From: CAZGVW01 sp964529265
GTDB lineage: Bacteria > Planctomycetota > Phycisphaerae > Phycisphaerales > UBA1924
Reading direction: 5' to 3'
Length of the DNA stretch: 64,000 bases
Assembly: GCA_964529265.1 (NCBI GenBank)
Contig: CAZGVW010000120.1
Span: forward strand, 1-64,000
Part shown: piece after piece, positions 42,844-51,866 of the stretch
Layout of the letters: the number at the start of each line of letters is the position of its first letter
Position numbering within the stretch: the stretch's first letter is position 1
Notes under the pieces: generated by a model
Told to the model about the DNA's origin: nothing
The model's input: only the letters and a program-made list of their open reading frames with translations
Database searches by the model: none
Program-made: the position numbers and the translations under genes

Positions 42844-43049
42844 CGCAACGCGCGCCCGTCCGCCCAACCCGTCCCGCGGCTGCCACCGCCGCGGCTTCCC
42901 CCCGCCCAAACCCCCCGCGCCCCGCCAACACCCCCGAAATCCACCAAAAATCCCCCGCCCGAAGCCGGGATTCCTCCCCGCTCCGCCCCCCGCGGCTTGA
43001 GTCGGCCCCCCCGTCCGCCGATGATCGGGATAACCACCCTGGGTCCACT

Positions 43050-44396
43050 ATGACTGCGCCACGCTCCGATATCCAGCAGGAGGTCGAGCCCGACCTCAGC
43101 GAGCAGGTGGACCGCCTGGTCGGAGAGATCGAGCGCACCGCCGCCGAAATCAACGCGCAGATCGAAGCCGAATCCGCGCCAGAATCCGCCGTTGAGCCCG
43201 AGCCCGCTTCAACCCCCGCCGCCCCCGATACCCCCCTCGAAGCCGATGTCGATGCGCTCCTCGCCTCCGCCAAAGCCGCGGCTGACAACCTCGCCGACGT
43301 CCTCCCCTCCAAACCTGCTCAACGAAAAGCCGCGAACGAAACCCCGCCATCCGCCGCCAGCGCACAGGACGCCGTCGATCTCGTCGAAGTCGCCGACGCA
43401 TCCGGCGCACTCACCGCAATCGAAGTCTCCGAAGAGCCCGCCGAGCCCGTAGCGCCCACAGCCCAGGCCCCGCCGCCTCCCGCCGCGCCGCCATCCACCG
43501 CATCCCCCGCGCCCAAACCAACCGAAGCAGCGCCAACCCCGCCCGCGCCCACCGCGACGACCGCACCCGCTGCGCCAACCCCCGCTGCGCCGGCGCCCAC
43601 CGCGCCCACAGCATCTGCCGCACCCATCGCCCCCCCTGCGCCTCCCGAAGAACCCCCGCCCAAGAACATCGCCGAACTCGATGAGCGCCTCGCCGAAGCC
43701 GCCGCAGAGGCCGTCGAAGTCATCGTCCCCGGCGAGTTTCTCGCCCCCGAAGACGTCCCCGACGACCCCGCCCCCGCCGAAACCGCCGCCCATGCGCCCG
43801 CCTCCATCGCTGCATCCTCCTCAGCGCCCGCCGCGGCAACCGCACACGCCCCCGCCGCACACCCCGCAGAAGCGCCGCCGCAGGCGCCCGCCCCGGCCGC
43901 CACAGCGCCCGTGCCCGCAGTCGCCTCCGCAACCAGCGAAGACGACCCCGACGACGAACCCGAGCCCCGCCGCCGAGGCCTCCTCGCGATCGTCGTCGCC
44001 ATCCTCGCCGCCATCAACGCGCCCTTCGCGGCACTGCCCGTCAAAGTGCGCGACACCATCGGCTGGATCGCCATCAACACCTTCTTCATCGCCGTCTGCG
44101 TCTGGATCTACATCATGATCGGCGGCGGATCAGGGGGCTCCGGGGGCGGGGGCGCCGCGCCGCACGATACACACGCCCCCGCCGCATCCACAGCCGCGCA
44201 CGGCGAGCACGATGCCCACGGCGCCCCGAAGAAGGATGCGCACGGCGCCAAGAAACCCGCCGCAAAAGACTCGCACGGCGCCAAATCAGCCGGACACGGC
44301 GCCAAAGCCGCCAGCCACGGCGCAAAGAAGAAAACCACCGCGAAAAAACCCGCCGACAAGAAGAAAGCCGAAAAAGGCGGCGGCGGACACCACTGA
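43050..44396 (+). CDS. Single-pass membrane protein with Pro/Ala linker and His/Lys-rich tail
   Basis: A 448-residue protein not assigned to a family. The acidic helical N-terminus (DLSEQVDRLVGEIERTAAEINAQIE) is followed by about 200 residues of Pro/Ala/Thr low complexity. One clear transmembrane segment lies near residue 340 (IGWIAINTFFIAVCVWIYIMIGGG). The tail has repeated HGA(K) units (DSHGAKSAGHGAKAASHGAKKK) and ends with a Lys/Ala segment resembling histone H1 tails. Possibly a cell-envelope tether or metal/nucleic-acid-binding anchor. The ankyrin gene starts 10 bp downstream. Confidence 0.7.
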   Translation: MTAPRSDIQQEVEPDLSEQVDRLVGEIERTAAEINAQIEAESAPESAVEPEPASTPAAPDTPLEADVDALLASAKAAADNLADVLPSKPAQRKAANETPPSAASAQDAVDLVEVADASGALTAIEVSEEPAEPVAPTAQAPPPPAAPPSTASPAPKPTEAAPTPPAPTATTAPAAPTPAAPAPTAPTASAAPIAPPAPPEEPPPKNIAELDERLAEAAAEAVEVIVPGEFLAPEDVPDDPAPAETAAHAPASIAASSSAPAAATAHAPAAHPAEAPPQAPAPAATAPVPAVASATSEDDPDDEPEPRRRGLLAIVVAILAAINAPFAALPVKVRDTIGWIAINTFFIAVCVWIYIMIGGGSGGSGGGGAAPHDTHAPAASTAAHGEHDAHGAPKKDAHGAKKPAAKDSHGAKSAGHGAKAASHGAKKKTTAKKPADKKKAEKGGGGHH

Positions 44397-44406
44397 CCAG
44401 GTCTGG

Positions 44407-45426
44407 ATGGGACGGCGCTTCGCCGACCCATGCTCTTCGTCCGTGGCCGCCGATCCGGGAGGCGCATTGGACCAGCAGCAGCAACAGCATCGCGCAGATA
44501 AACCCGCGCCCCACGCCGAGCGCCTTCTCCTCGCGCTCCAGGCCGGCGATATCGCTCGCGCCCAGGAACTCCTCCACGCCGATCCCGCACTCGCCTCGCA
44601 ACCCCTCACCGAAGATGGCGCCACATCCCTCCATGTCGCCGCGCAATGGGGCGGCGCCGACATGCTCGAAGCCCTCATCCGCGCCGGCGCCGATGTCAGC
44701 GCCGCCGATTCCCGCGGCGGCGCGCCCCTTCACACCGCCGCAGAATCCGGCGCCATCGACGCCGTCCGCCTCCTCCTCGCCGCCGACGCCGCCGTTGACC
44801 CCGAAGACGCCGCCGGCGCCACACCGCTCCACCGCGCGGCCCTCTGGGGCAGCGCCGAAATGATCGAACTCCTCGTCCGCTGCGGCGCCAACGTCAACAA
44901 CCGATCCCGCACCGGCGAAACACCTTTCTTCTGCGCCGCCACCGGCGATCGCCGCGCCATCATGGAGGCGCTCCTCCGTCTCGGCGCCGATGTCCACGCA
45001 TCCCAGAACGATGGATCGTCCGCCATCCACCTCGCCGCGCGAGAAGGCCGCGCCGACCAACTCCAGTTCCTCATCGAGCGCGGCGCCGATCCCGTCGCCC
45101 CCGCCGGCGATCGCCGCACCCCCCTCCATGAAGCCGCCTGCCGCGGACACTTGGACGCCATCCGCACACTCCTCGCCGCCGGCGCCGATGTGAACGCAAC
45201 AACCATCGAAGGCTGGACGCCCCTCCACTTCGCCGCCGAATGCGGACAGGAAACCGCACTCCTCGCGCTCATCCACGCCGGCGCCGAAGTCGATGCCCGC
45301 AACGACCACGGCGTCACCGCCCTCGACCGCGCCCGCGCCCACGGCTACGTCGAAGTCGTCCGCATCCTCCGCCGACACACCCGCGGCTTCTTCTCCCGCC
45401 TCCGCCGCCGCCCCAAAGCCGCCTGA
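44407..45426 (+). CDS. Ankyrin-repeat protein
   Basis: A 339-residue protein made of about eight ankyrin repeats (from about residue 38), each with the TPLHxAA / LLxAGAxVN pattern, e.g. GATSLHVAAQWGGADMLEALIRAGADVS and GWTPLHFAAECGQETALLALIHAGAEVD. A short Gln-rich N-terminus (DQQQQQHRA) and a basic C-terminus (RGFFSRLRRRPKAA) flank the array. No signal peptide, so probably cytosolic protein binding. It lies 10 bp after the preceding gene and is likely cotranscribed. Confidence 0.9.
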   Translation: MGRRFADPCSSSVAADPGGALDQQQQQHRADKPAPHAERLLLALQAGDIARAQELLHADPALASQPLTEDGATSLHVAAQWGGADMLEALIRAGADVSAADSRGGAPLHTAAESGAIDAVRLLLAADAAVDPEDAAGATPLHRAALWGSAEMIELLVRCGANVNNRSRTGETPFFCAATGDRRAIMEALLRLGADVHASQNDGSSAIHLAAREGRADQLQFLIERGADPVAPAGDRRTPLHEAACRGHLDAIRTLLAAGADVNATTIEGWTPLHFAAECGQETALLALIHAGAEVDARNDHGVTALDRARAHGYVEVVRILRRHTRGFFSRLRRRPKAA

Positions 45427-46008
45427 GCCTCGCGCCGCCTCGCGCTATTCGTGCCACCGTCGTGCCACCGACCGCTGCCCTGAGCGGTCTGTGTCTTCAC
45501 ACGTCAATCGAGCCCCACCCACCCTTCGCTTGGACACGGACCCCCCGGTAGGGGCACGGCCCGCCGTGCCCGGTTGTGCTCCCGCCGCGCAGCAGACGCA
45601 CGACATCGTGCCACCGACCTCTGCTCTGAGCGGTCAGTGCAGGTGGCTTGCTCACCAGTGCCGATCCCCAGCGCGCCCCCAACCACACAGCGCGCCCCCA
45701 ACGCGCTTGACACAACCGTCGTGACACAACCGTCCCCTCCTCAAGCCCCCAAAGGGGGCGCAGGGATGTAGCCACGGGCGCAGCGAGCGAAGCGAGCAAG
45801 CCCGTGGGCCCCCCGATCCGCCCCGCCCCGGATGGGGCGGAGGAATTGTCGCGCAACGCGCGCACTCCATCCAATCCCACGCCCGCGCCCGAAACTCCCG
45901 CGCTTCCCTTTCACCCCCATCACTCCCCTGTGCAATTCCTGCACTCACCATCCAACCCCCACCACACCGCTACCATTCCTCCGAGACACGAATTCCCGGA
46001 GGATCACC
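45427..46008. other. Gene-free region with dispersed repeats
   Basis: About 580 bp without a credible gene. It holds two copies of a CGTGCCACCGACC...CTGAGCGGTC segment (about 45470-45491 and 45608-45635). A TGGTGGGCAAGCCACCA-type palindrome lies at 45639-45667, and repeated CGCGCCCCCAAC and GACACAACCGTC motifs at about 45670-45732. A CCACGGGC / GCCCGTGG inverted repeat around GCAGCGAGCGAAGCGAGC lies at about 45772-45807. A TACCAT hexamer (45971-45976) may be the promoter of the next gene. Confidence 0.6.
45971..45976 (+). promoter_or_regulatory. Possible -10 (GCTACCAT) of the toroid-protein gene
   Basis: Would give a leader of about 26 nt that includes the strong GGAGG SD before ATG 46009. 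Confidence 0.35.
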
Positions 46009-47223
46009 ATGTCCACGACCCGCTTCCACCGCCTCATCCTCGCCCTCGCCGCGCTCACACTCCTCGCCCCCGCCGCCTCCGCCGTCGATGCCGCCCGTCG
46101 TGACAAAGCCCACGACATGATCGACCGCGCCATCGTCTGGCTCCGCGCCAATCAGGATCAGAAAACCGGCGGCTGGGGTCTCCGCCCCCAGGGCCCGCAG
46201 TTCCCCGCCATCACCGCGCTCGTCGTCAACGGCATGCTCATGTCGCCCGACATCGATGAGTACGACCCCGCCGTCTCCCGCGGACTCGATTTCATCCTCT
46301 CCCACCGCAAGCCCGATGGCGGCATCTACGACCAGATCCTCCCCTCCTACAACACCTCCATCTCTCTCTCCACCCTCGCCCGCGTCCACCGCCCCGACGC
46401 CGCCGCGGCCATCAAGCCCGCGCAGGACTTCCTCCGCTCCATCCAGTGGTCGGAGAACACCGTCGTCAGCGCCGATTCACCCTCCGCCCCCGCCAACGCA
46501 ACCTCCGTCAAGATCGATCGCACCCACCCCTACTACGGCGGCGTCGGCTACGGCGGCAGCGGCCGGCCCGATCTCTCCAACCTCCACTTCATGCTCCAGG
46601 GCCTCCACGATTCCGGCCTCTCGAGCGAAGACGTCGCCTTCCAGCGCGCCCTTGTCTTCCTCCAGCGCGTCCAGATGCACGACGCCGTGAACGACATGCC
46701 CTACGCCGAAGGATCGAAGCAGGGCGGATTCGTCTACGCCACCGGCCCCAACAAGGACGCCGTCGGCCAGGGCGAAAGCAAGGGCGCCACGATCGAGGAA
46801 ACACTCGACGATGGGACCACCGTCAGCCGCCTCCGCGCCTACGGCTCCATGACCTACGCCGGCTTCAAGTCGTACATCTACGCCAACCTGCCGCGCGACG
46901 ATCAGCGCGTCCAACTCGCGCTCGACTGGATCCGCCGCCACTACTCCCTCGAAGAGAACCCCGGCGTCGGCATGCAGGGCTACTACTACTTCCTCGTCAC
47001 CTTCTCCCGCGCCCTCGATGCCTGGGGCGAAGACACGCTCGATGTCGTCACCAGGTCCGGCGCCACCGAGCAGCGCGATTGGGCCAACGACCTCATCGAC
47101 CGCCTCGCCGAACTCCAGAAAGAGGACGGCTCCTTCGAAAACCTCCACGACCGCTGGATGGAAGGCGACCCCGCACTCGTCACCGCCTACGCCCTCCTCG
47201 CCCTCCAGCACGCCGTGAACTGA
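46009..47223 (+). CDS. Secreted prenyltransferase/squalene-cyclase-like alpha-toroid protein
   Basis: A 404-residue protein with a signal peptide (LILALAALTLLAPAASA) and alpha-alpha toroid repeats of the prenyltransferase/squalene oxidase type: WLRANQDQKTGGWGLRPQGP, GLDFILSHRKPDGGIYDQ, TYAGFKSYIYANL, LDWIRRHYSLEENPGVGMQGYYYFLVTFSRAL and LAELQKEDGSFEN. No cyclase DxDD motif is seen, so a structural or binding role is likely. This family is common in planctomycetes as exported proteins. SD GGAGG is 6 nt before the ATG. Confidence 0.85.
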   Translation: MSTTRFHRLILALAALTLLAPAASAVDAARRDKAHDMIDRAIVWLRANQDQKTGGWGLRPQGPQFPAITALVVNGMLMSPDIDEYDPAVSRGLDFILSHRKPDGGIYDQILPSYNTSISLSTLARVHRPDAAAAIKPAQDFLRSIQWSENTVVSADSPSAPANATSVKIDRTHPYYGGVGYGGSGRPDLSNLHFMLQGLHDSGLSSEDVAFQRALVFLQRVQMHDAVNDMPYAEGSKQGGFVYATGPNKDAVGQGESKGATIEETLDDGTTVSRLRAYGSMTYAGFKSYIYANLPRDDQRVQLALDWIRRHYSLEENPGVGMQGYYYFLVTFSRALDAWGEDTLDVVTRSGATEQRDWANDLIDRLAELQKEDGSFENLHDRWMEGDPALVTAYALLALQHAVN

Positions 47224-47257
47224 ACCGATCCGGCGCCCCCGGCGAATGCGAGCGCCG

Positions 47258-47405
47258 CAAAGGTGCGCCACTGGAGCCGCTCCAGCGCCACCAACGCGAT
47301 CGGCGCTCCTTGGGTGCCACTAAGTGCCACCAAGTGCCACCCTTTGAACTTGGTGGACACGCCACCAGTGGCGCCCTTTCTTGCACCGGTGGGCAAGCCA
47401 GTGGC
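47258..47405. repeat. Palindromic repeat remnants 3' of the toroid gene
   Basis: TGGTGGACACGCCACCAGTGGC at 47351-47372 and CACCGGTGGGCAAGCCAGTGGC at about 47384-47405, preceded by repeated AGTGCCACC / AAGTGCCACC units near 47320-47342. Same family as 3521 and 48652. Confidence 0.7.
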
Positions 47406-47428
47406 GGCCAAATCGGCGCGTGGCCTCG

Positions 47429-48376
47429 TCACACGGTGGTGGCGAGGAGTGTGAGGGAGGTGATGGCGCCGCCGATGCACCAGAGGAGTGCGGCGAGTTC
47501 GTCGCGGCGGGCGACGAGGAGGCCGACGGCGGCGATGGCGCTCCAGGCGGCGACGAGGGCGACGCCCCAGCCCCACCAGCCTGATCCTGCGCCGGCGACG
47601 GCGAGGGTTGATGCGGCGATGATCCAGACGATGGTCCAGAAGATCGCGCCGCCGCGGCCGAGGCGCGTGGCCATGGTGCGGACGCCATCGGAAAGGTCGC
47701 GCGGGCGATCTCGCAGGAGGCAGAGGGAGATCCAGACGGCGAGGATCGCGGCGGCGAGCCAGGATGCGGCGAGGACGTTGGTGGGGACGAGCGCGGGGGT
47801 GATCGGCTGCGCGGCGAGGAGATCCGCGGCTTCGGCGGGTGGCGGCGCTTCGGCGCTGAAGAAGCGGAGCGCCGCGGGGACGGGCCAATCGTGCGCGGCG
47901 AAGAGTGTGGCGGGCGCGGCGAGGAGGATGCCGGGGAGAAGCAGTTCGAGCGAGGAATGGCGATCCTCGCGCGGCCACGCGGTGCGCCAGATTCCGCCGA
48001 TGGTGGCGAGGACGGCGCCGAGGCCGATCCAGAAGTTGACGAAGAGCGTGACGAGGGCGAGCGCGCTCGATGCGGCGACGAGGCCGAGCCATGCGTCGTC
48101 GAGCGCGCGGCCGTAGCGCACGGGATGGGTGGTGAGGAGGCCGAGGCGCGGGGAGAGGCCGTCGCGCACGGCGGCGCGGGTGAGGCCGGTCATCCAGAGG
48201 AGCGTGACCGCGGCATGCGCCACGACGAGAAGAGGCCCGGTGACCAGCGAGGTGGGCTCCAGGCCTCGGGCCCAGAGTGCGGCGCAGGGGAGTGTGAGGA
48301 GAAGGATGGGGGCGCGCATGGCGCCGATCGCGGCGATAGCCGCGGGAGGCGCGGAGACGGTGGAAGGCTGGGCCAC
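47429..48376 (-). CDS. UbiA-like polytopic membrane protein (tentative)
   Basis: A 315-residue, mostly hydrophobic protein with about eight membrane segments. The stretch RPRDLSDGVRTMATRLGRGGA resembles the second Asp motif of UbiA prenyltransferases (DxxDGxRTLAxRLG). The first NDxxDxxxD motif is not seen, so activity is doubtful. GTG 48376 is chosen because a TACCGT hexamer lies 10 nt upstream on the same strand and this gives a family-like length. Alternatives are ATG 48319 or an upstream ATG at 48562 through a Pro-rich region. Confidence 0.5.
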   Translation of the reverse strand: MAQPSTVSAPPAAIAAIGAMRAPILLLTLPCAALWARGLEPTSLVTGPLLVVAHAAVTLLWMTGLTRAAVRDGLSPRLGLLTTHPVRYGRALDDAWLGLVAASSALALVTLFVNFWIGLGAVLATIGGIWRTAWPREDRHSSLELLLPGILLAAPATLFAAHDWPVPAALRFFSAEAPPPAEAADLLAAQPITPALVPTNVLAASWLAAAILAVWISLCLLRDRPRDLSDGVRTMATRLGRGGAIFWTIVWIIAASTLAVAGAGSGWWGWGVALVAAWSAIAAVGLLVARRDELAALLWCIGGAITSLTLLATTV

Positions 48377-48386
48377 GGCTGCGGGC

Positions 48387-48392
48387 ACGGTA
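48387..48392 (-). promoter_or_regulatory. -10-like TACCGT before the UbiA-like gene
   Basis: On the minus strand, 10 nt before GTG 48376; one of the start-proximal hexamer set. Confidence 0.3.
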
Positions 48393-48651
48393 GAGAGGCT
48401 ATCGGCCGGGGCGCCGGGGGATGTGAGGGGGGGCGGGGGATTCGCCGGGGCGGGGGTGTGCTGGTGCGGGACGGGAATCGCGCGGCGTTGGATATCGGGC
48501 GGGGTCTTGCATGGGGCGCGATGGACGCGAGTGGTGTTGGCGGGCGTGGGGTGGATCGGCATAGCCGCGCAAGGCCGCGGCCATGCCACCCGGGGGGGAG
48601 GCGCCTGGAGAGGTGGTGGCTCGCGGTGTGGTCGGGGGTCGCAGTGCTTTT

Positions 48652-48758
48652 CACTGGTGGGCAAGCCACCAGTGGCGCCCGTTTTGGAACTGGTGGGCAA
48701 GCCACCAGTGGCGCCAAGTGGCGCCCATTTTGGAGACGGGGGCAAGCCACCAGCGCGG
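48652..48758. repeat. Three tandem palindromes (TGGTGG-GCAAG-CCACCA)
   Basis: Copies at 48652-48679, 48689-48715 and (degenerate) 48739-48758. They are separated by a shared GCCCRTTTTGGARAC-type spacer, giving periods of 37 and about 50 bp. They form the 3' region of the epimerase gene. The palindrome arms match those at 3521-3547. Confidence 0.85.
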
Positions 48759-48761
48759 GGG

Positions 48762-49781
48762 CTAGCGGCCCGTGGAGGGGGCGTCGGCGTGGCGTGTGCG
48801 CCAGGCGATGGTTTCTTCGAGGCCTTCTTCGAGATCGACGACGGGCTCGTAGCCGAGGGATTGCCGCGCGAGGGTGAGATCGGCTCGGGAGCGGGCGGGT
48901 TCACCGGCGCGGGGCGGCTCGTGCTTGGGGCGGAGGTCTTCGCGCTGGAGGATCTTCGCGATGATCGCGGCGAGTTCGAGGACGCTGGTTTCGCGTCCGG
49001 AGCCGACGTTGATCACTTCGCCCTTGCCGAGGTTGTCGCGCATGGCGGCGAGGAGCATGGCTTCGACGACGTTGGCAACGTGGACGAAATCTCGGGTCTG
49101 CTTGCCGTCGCCGTAGATGACGGGCGCGCGGCCCGCGGCGAGGGCGTCGCAAAAGGCGGGGATGACGGCGGCATAGGAGCCCCCGGAGCGCTGCCTCGGG
49201 CCGAAGACGTTGAAGAGGCGGAGGCTGACGCCGGCCAAGCCGCGGCTGCGGGCCCAGGAGGTGACGATGTGCTCGCCGGCGAGTTTGCTGGCGGCGTAGG
49301 GCGAGAGGGGTCGCGGGGCGGCGGTTTCGGCGTGGGGCGGGGGCGCATCGCCATAAGCGCTGCAGGAGGCGGCGTAGACAAGGCGTTCGACGCCGGCGAG
49401 TCGCGCGGTTTCGGCGACGCGGAGGACGCCGTGGACGTTGACGGCGAAGGCGCGGTGGGGATCGGCGAGGGCCTGCTCGACGGAGCCGATGGCGGCGAGG
49501 TGGAAGACGTGTTCGACGCCCTGGATGGCTTCGGCAAGGGCTTCGGGATCGAGGATGGAGCCGTGAATGAACTCGACGCGATCGGGCTGGCGCTCGACGA
49601 GTGTGGTGATGAGGTCCGGGTCGCCGGAGGAGAGATCGTCGATGACGACGAGGCGTGCGCCGAGCGCGAAGAGGGCATCGGCGAGGTGGGCGCCGATGAA
49701 GCCTGCGCCGCCGGTGACGCAAACGCGGCGGCCCTTGTAGAACTGCTCAAACTCTGCCCGCTGCGGGCCGGTCCACGCCAT
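48762..49781 (-). CDS. NAD-dependent nucleotide-sugar epimerase (extended SDR, GalE-like)
   Basis: A 339-residue enzyme. Rossmann motif VTGGAGFIGAHLADAL (from about residue 20), VIDDLSSG, HLAAIGSVEQALADP, active-site SCSAYG and YAASK, and FNVFGPRQR. This pattern fits UDP-glucose/UDP-GlcNAc 4-epimerases, which make sugar nucleotides for surface polysaccharides. The exact substrate cannot be set from sequence. ATG 49781 has TACAAT 9 nt upstream and no SD. Its 3' end abuts the palindrome cluster. Confidence 0.9.
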   Translation of the reverse strand: MAWTGPQRAEFEQFYKGRRVCVTGGAGFIGAHLADALFALGARLVVIDDLSSGDPDLITTLVERQPDRVEFIHGSILDPEALAEAIQGVEHVFHLAAIGSVEQALADPHRAFAVNVHGVLRVAETARLAGVERLVYAASCSAYGDAPPPHAETAAPRPLSPYAASKLAGEHIVTSWARSRGLAGVSLRLFNVFGPRQRSGGSYAAVIPAFCDALAAGRAPVIYGDGKQTRDFVHVANVVEAMLLAAMRDNLGKGEVINVGSGRETSVLELAAIIAKILQREDLRPKHEPPRAGEPARSRADLTLARQSLGYEPVVDLEEGLEETIAWRTRHADAPSTGR

Positions 49782-49790
49782 GGGAGGGGG

Positions 49791-49796
49791 ATTGTA
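49791..49796 (-). promoter_or_regulatory. -10-like GCTACAAT before the epimerase gene
   Basis: TACAAT on the minus strand ends 9 nt before ATG 49781; a GGGACA box lies about 16 nt further upstream as a possible -35. Confidence 0.45.
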
Positions 49797-49924
49797 GCGG
49801 GGGCTGGGTGGGTGTCCCGTGGGGAGGGGGGGTGTGGAGGAGTGGCGCGAACGAAAAAACCCCGGCGGGGCGCCGGGGCGTGGTGTGTTGCCGTGATGAG
49901 GGGTCGAAGGAAGCCGCGGGGGTG

Positions 49925-51610
49925 TCAGGCGCCGGCGGCGACGGCCTCGGCCTTGGGCTGGGGCTTGCGGGCGGGGGCGCCGCCTGGTGCGCTGGGGCTG
50001 CCGGCGCCGGAGTGCGCCGAGCCGCCGGGCGCGGGCGCCGCGGCGGCGGCGGTCTTGCGCGAGGCTTTGAACTGCTCCTTGAAGGCGGTGATGCCGGCGA
50101 CGAGTTTCTTCTCGAGGTCGGAGTTGAGGTCCTTCAGTTGGGCGAGTTCATCGCGCGTGGCCTTGCCGACCGAGTTGAAGTATTCGAGCAGGCCGATCTC
50201 GAACTCGCGCACGTCGGCGTTCTTGAGTTCGTCGAGGTGGCCCTTGACGCCGGTGTAAATCGAGATGACCTGATCGATGACATCCATCGGCGCGCACTGG
50301 GGCTGCTTCAGGAGTTCGACCATGCGGGCGCCGCGGTCGAGTTGTCGCTGGGTGGCCTTATCGAGTTCGGTGCCGAGTTGCGCGAAGGCTTCGAGTTCGC
50401 GGAAGGAGGCGAGATCGAGGCGGAGCGAGCCGGCGATCTTCTTCATGGCCTTGATCTGGGCGTTGCCGCCGACGCGCGACACGGAGATGCCGACGTTGAT
50501 GGCGGGGCGCTGGCCGGCGAAGAAGAGTTCGGGCTCGAGGTAGATCTGGCCATCGGTGATGGAGATGACGTTGGTGGGGATGTAGGCCGAGACGTCGCCC
50601 TCCTGCGTTTCGATGATCGGGAGCGCGGTGAGGGATCCGCCGCCGTTCTCGCTGGAGAGTTTCGTGGCGCGCTCGAGGAGGCGGCTGTGGAGGTAGAACA
50701 CGTCGCCGGGGTACGCCTCGCGGCCGGGCGGGCGGCGGAGGAGCAGCGACAGCTGGCGATACGCGACGGCCTGCTTGGAAAGATCGTCGTAGATGCACAG
50801 CGCGTGCTTGGGCGTGCCGCCATCCTTGCCGCGCCACATGAAGTGCTCGCCCATGGTGCAGCCGGTGTAGGGCGCGATGTACTGCATGGGCGCCGGGGCC
50901 GATGATGCGGCGCTGACGACGATGGTGTAATCCATCGCGCCGTGGGCCTTCAGCGTTTCGACGACGGCGGCGACGGTGGAGGCCTTCTGACCGACGGCGA
51001 CGTAGATGCAGACGACGGCGTCGGGCGTGCCCCAGTATTTCTTCTGGTTGATGATGGTGTCGAGGGCGACGGCGGTCTTGCCGGTCTTGCGGTCGCCGAT
51101 GATGAGTTCCCGCTGGCCGCGGCCGATGGGGATCATGGAGTCCACGGCTTTGATGCCGGTCTGGAGGGGCTCCTTGACGGGCTGGCGCTCGGCGATGCCG
51201 GGGGCGATGATGTCCACCTTGGAGCGGTGGGGCGTCTGGATGGGCGGGCCGCCGTCGATGGCCTGGCCGAGGGGATCCACGACGCGGCCGAGGAGGGCAT
51301 CGCCGACGGGGACTTCGAGGAGGCGCCCGGTGGAGCGGACCTGGTCGCCCTCTTTGACGGCGAGGTAATCGCCATAGATGACGGCGCCGACGGTATCGAG
51401 TTCGAGGTTGAAGACCTGGCCCATGATGGCGCCTTCGGAGGACTGGAACTCGAGGAGTTCGCCGGCCATGGCCTTGGCGAGGCCGTAGATGCGGGCGATG
51501 CCGTCGCCGACCTGCACCACGCGTCCGACCTCGCTGACTTCGAGTTCGGCGGCGTACTGCTGGATCTCCTGCTTGATGACGCTGGCGATTTCGTCGGTCT
51601 TGATCTTCAT
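49925..51610 (-). CDS. atpA: ATP synthase F1 subunit alpha
   Basis: A 561-residue F1 alpha subunit. GDGIARIYGL, P-loop GDRKTGKTAVA, VYVAVGQKASTVAAVV, the signature-type region PAINVGISVSRVGGNAQ, and FAQLGTELD are all present. It carries a non-standard Ala/Pro/Gly-rich C-terminal tail of about 45 residues. It normally follows atpH directly; here it is separated from atpH (54461) by a Fic gene, a SIMPL gene and repeats. No atpG, atpD or atpC follows. ATG 51610 is the conserved start (MKIKTDEIASVIKQ). Confidence 0.96.
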   Translation of the reverse strand: MKIKTDEIASVIKQEIQQYAAELEVSEVGRVVQVGDGIARIYGLAKAMAGELLEFQSSEGAIMGQVFNLELDTVGAVIYGDYLAVKEGDQVRSTGRLLEVPVGDALLGRVVDPLGQAIDGGPPIQTPHRSKVDIIAPGIAERQPVKEPLQTGIKAVDSMIPIGRGQRELIIGDRKTGKTAVALDTIINQKKYWGTPDAVVCIYVAVGQKASTVAAVVETLKAHGAMDYTIVVSAASSAPAPMQYIAPYTGCTMGEHFMWRGKDGGTPKHALCIYDDLSKQAVAYRQLSLLLRRPPGREAYPGDVFYLHSRLLERATKLSSENGGGSLTALPIIETQEGDVSAYIPTNVISITDGQIYLEPELFFAGQRPAINVGISVSRVGGNAQIKAMKKIAGSLRLDLASFRELEAFAQLGTELDKATQRQLDRGARMVELLKQPQCAPMDVIDQVISIYTGVKGHLDELKNADVREFEIGLLEYFNSVGKATRDELAQLKDLNSDLEKKLVAGITAFKEQFKASRKTAAAAAPAPGGSAHSGAGSPSAPGGAPARKPQPKAEAVAAGA

Positions 51611-51866
51611 GGGTCGGTGGTCTCGAAGGCGTGGTGGTGTTGAAGGAGTGCGGGCGCGGGCCGTCGGTGTGGGTGGTGCGTCGGAGAAATCCTCGCGGCT
51701 TCGCCGCGACGCAGGCGGGACGCGTGTGCCACCGTGGACACACCCTCGCGGCGCGGATGCCCGGCCGGAGGGGGTCAATAGGGTAGCGATTCCGGGGGCG
51801 GGTGTCGCGGGGGATTGTGGCTCCACAGGGAACAGCCCAGACCATGTTTGCGAACACTAGCCTGTT
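51611..51866. other. atpA upstream region with palindromic repeat copy B
   Basis: Contains (51682-51734, minus strand) the ~50-bp GGTGGCAC..GCGTCCCGCC repeat also seen at 36625. At 51859-51876 a perfect CTAGCC-TGTTGT-GGCTAG inverted repeat could be an operator between atpA and the Fic gene. Confidence 0.6.

Noticed and set aside
41121..43049. Long plus-strand frame leading into the 43050 gene
   Set aside because: The part before 43050 is antisense to comEC and rsmE and Arg/Pro/His-rich; only the part from ATG 43050 is credible.
48652..48758. CRISPR array
   Set aside because: The repeats are palindromes with near-identical spacers, few copies and no cas genes in the window.
48377..48904. N-terminal extension of the UbiA-like gene
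   Set aside because: It would translate the palindromic repeats (GGLPTSSKTGATGGLPTS) and noncoding sequence; a start at 48376 or 48319 fits better.
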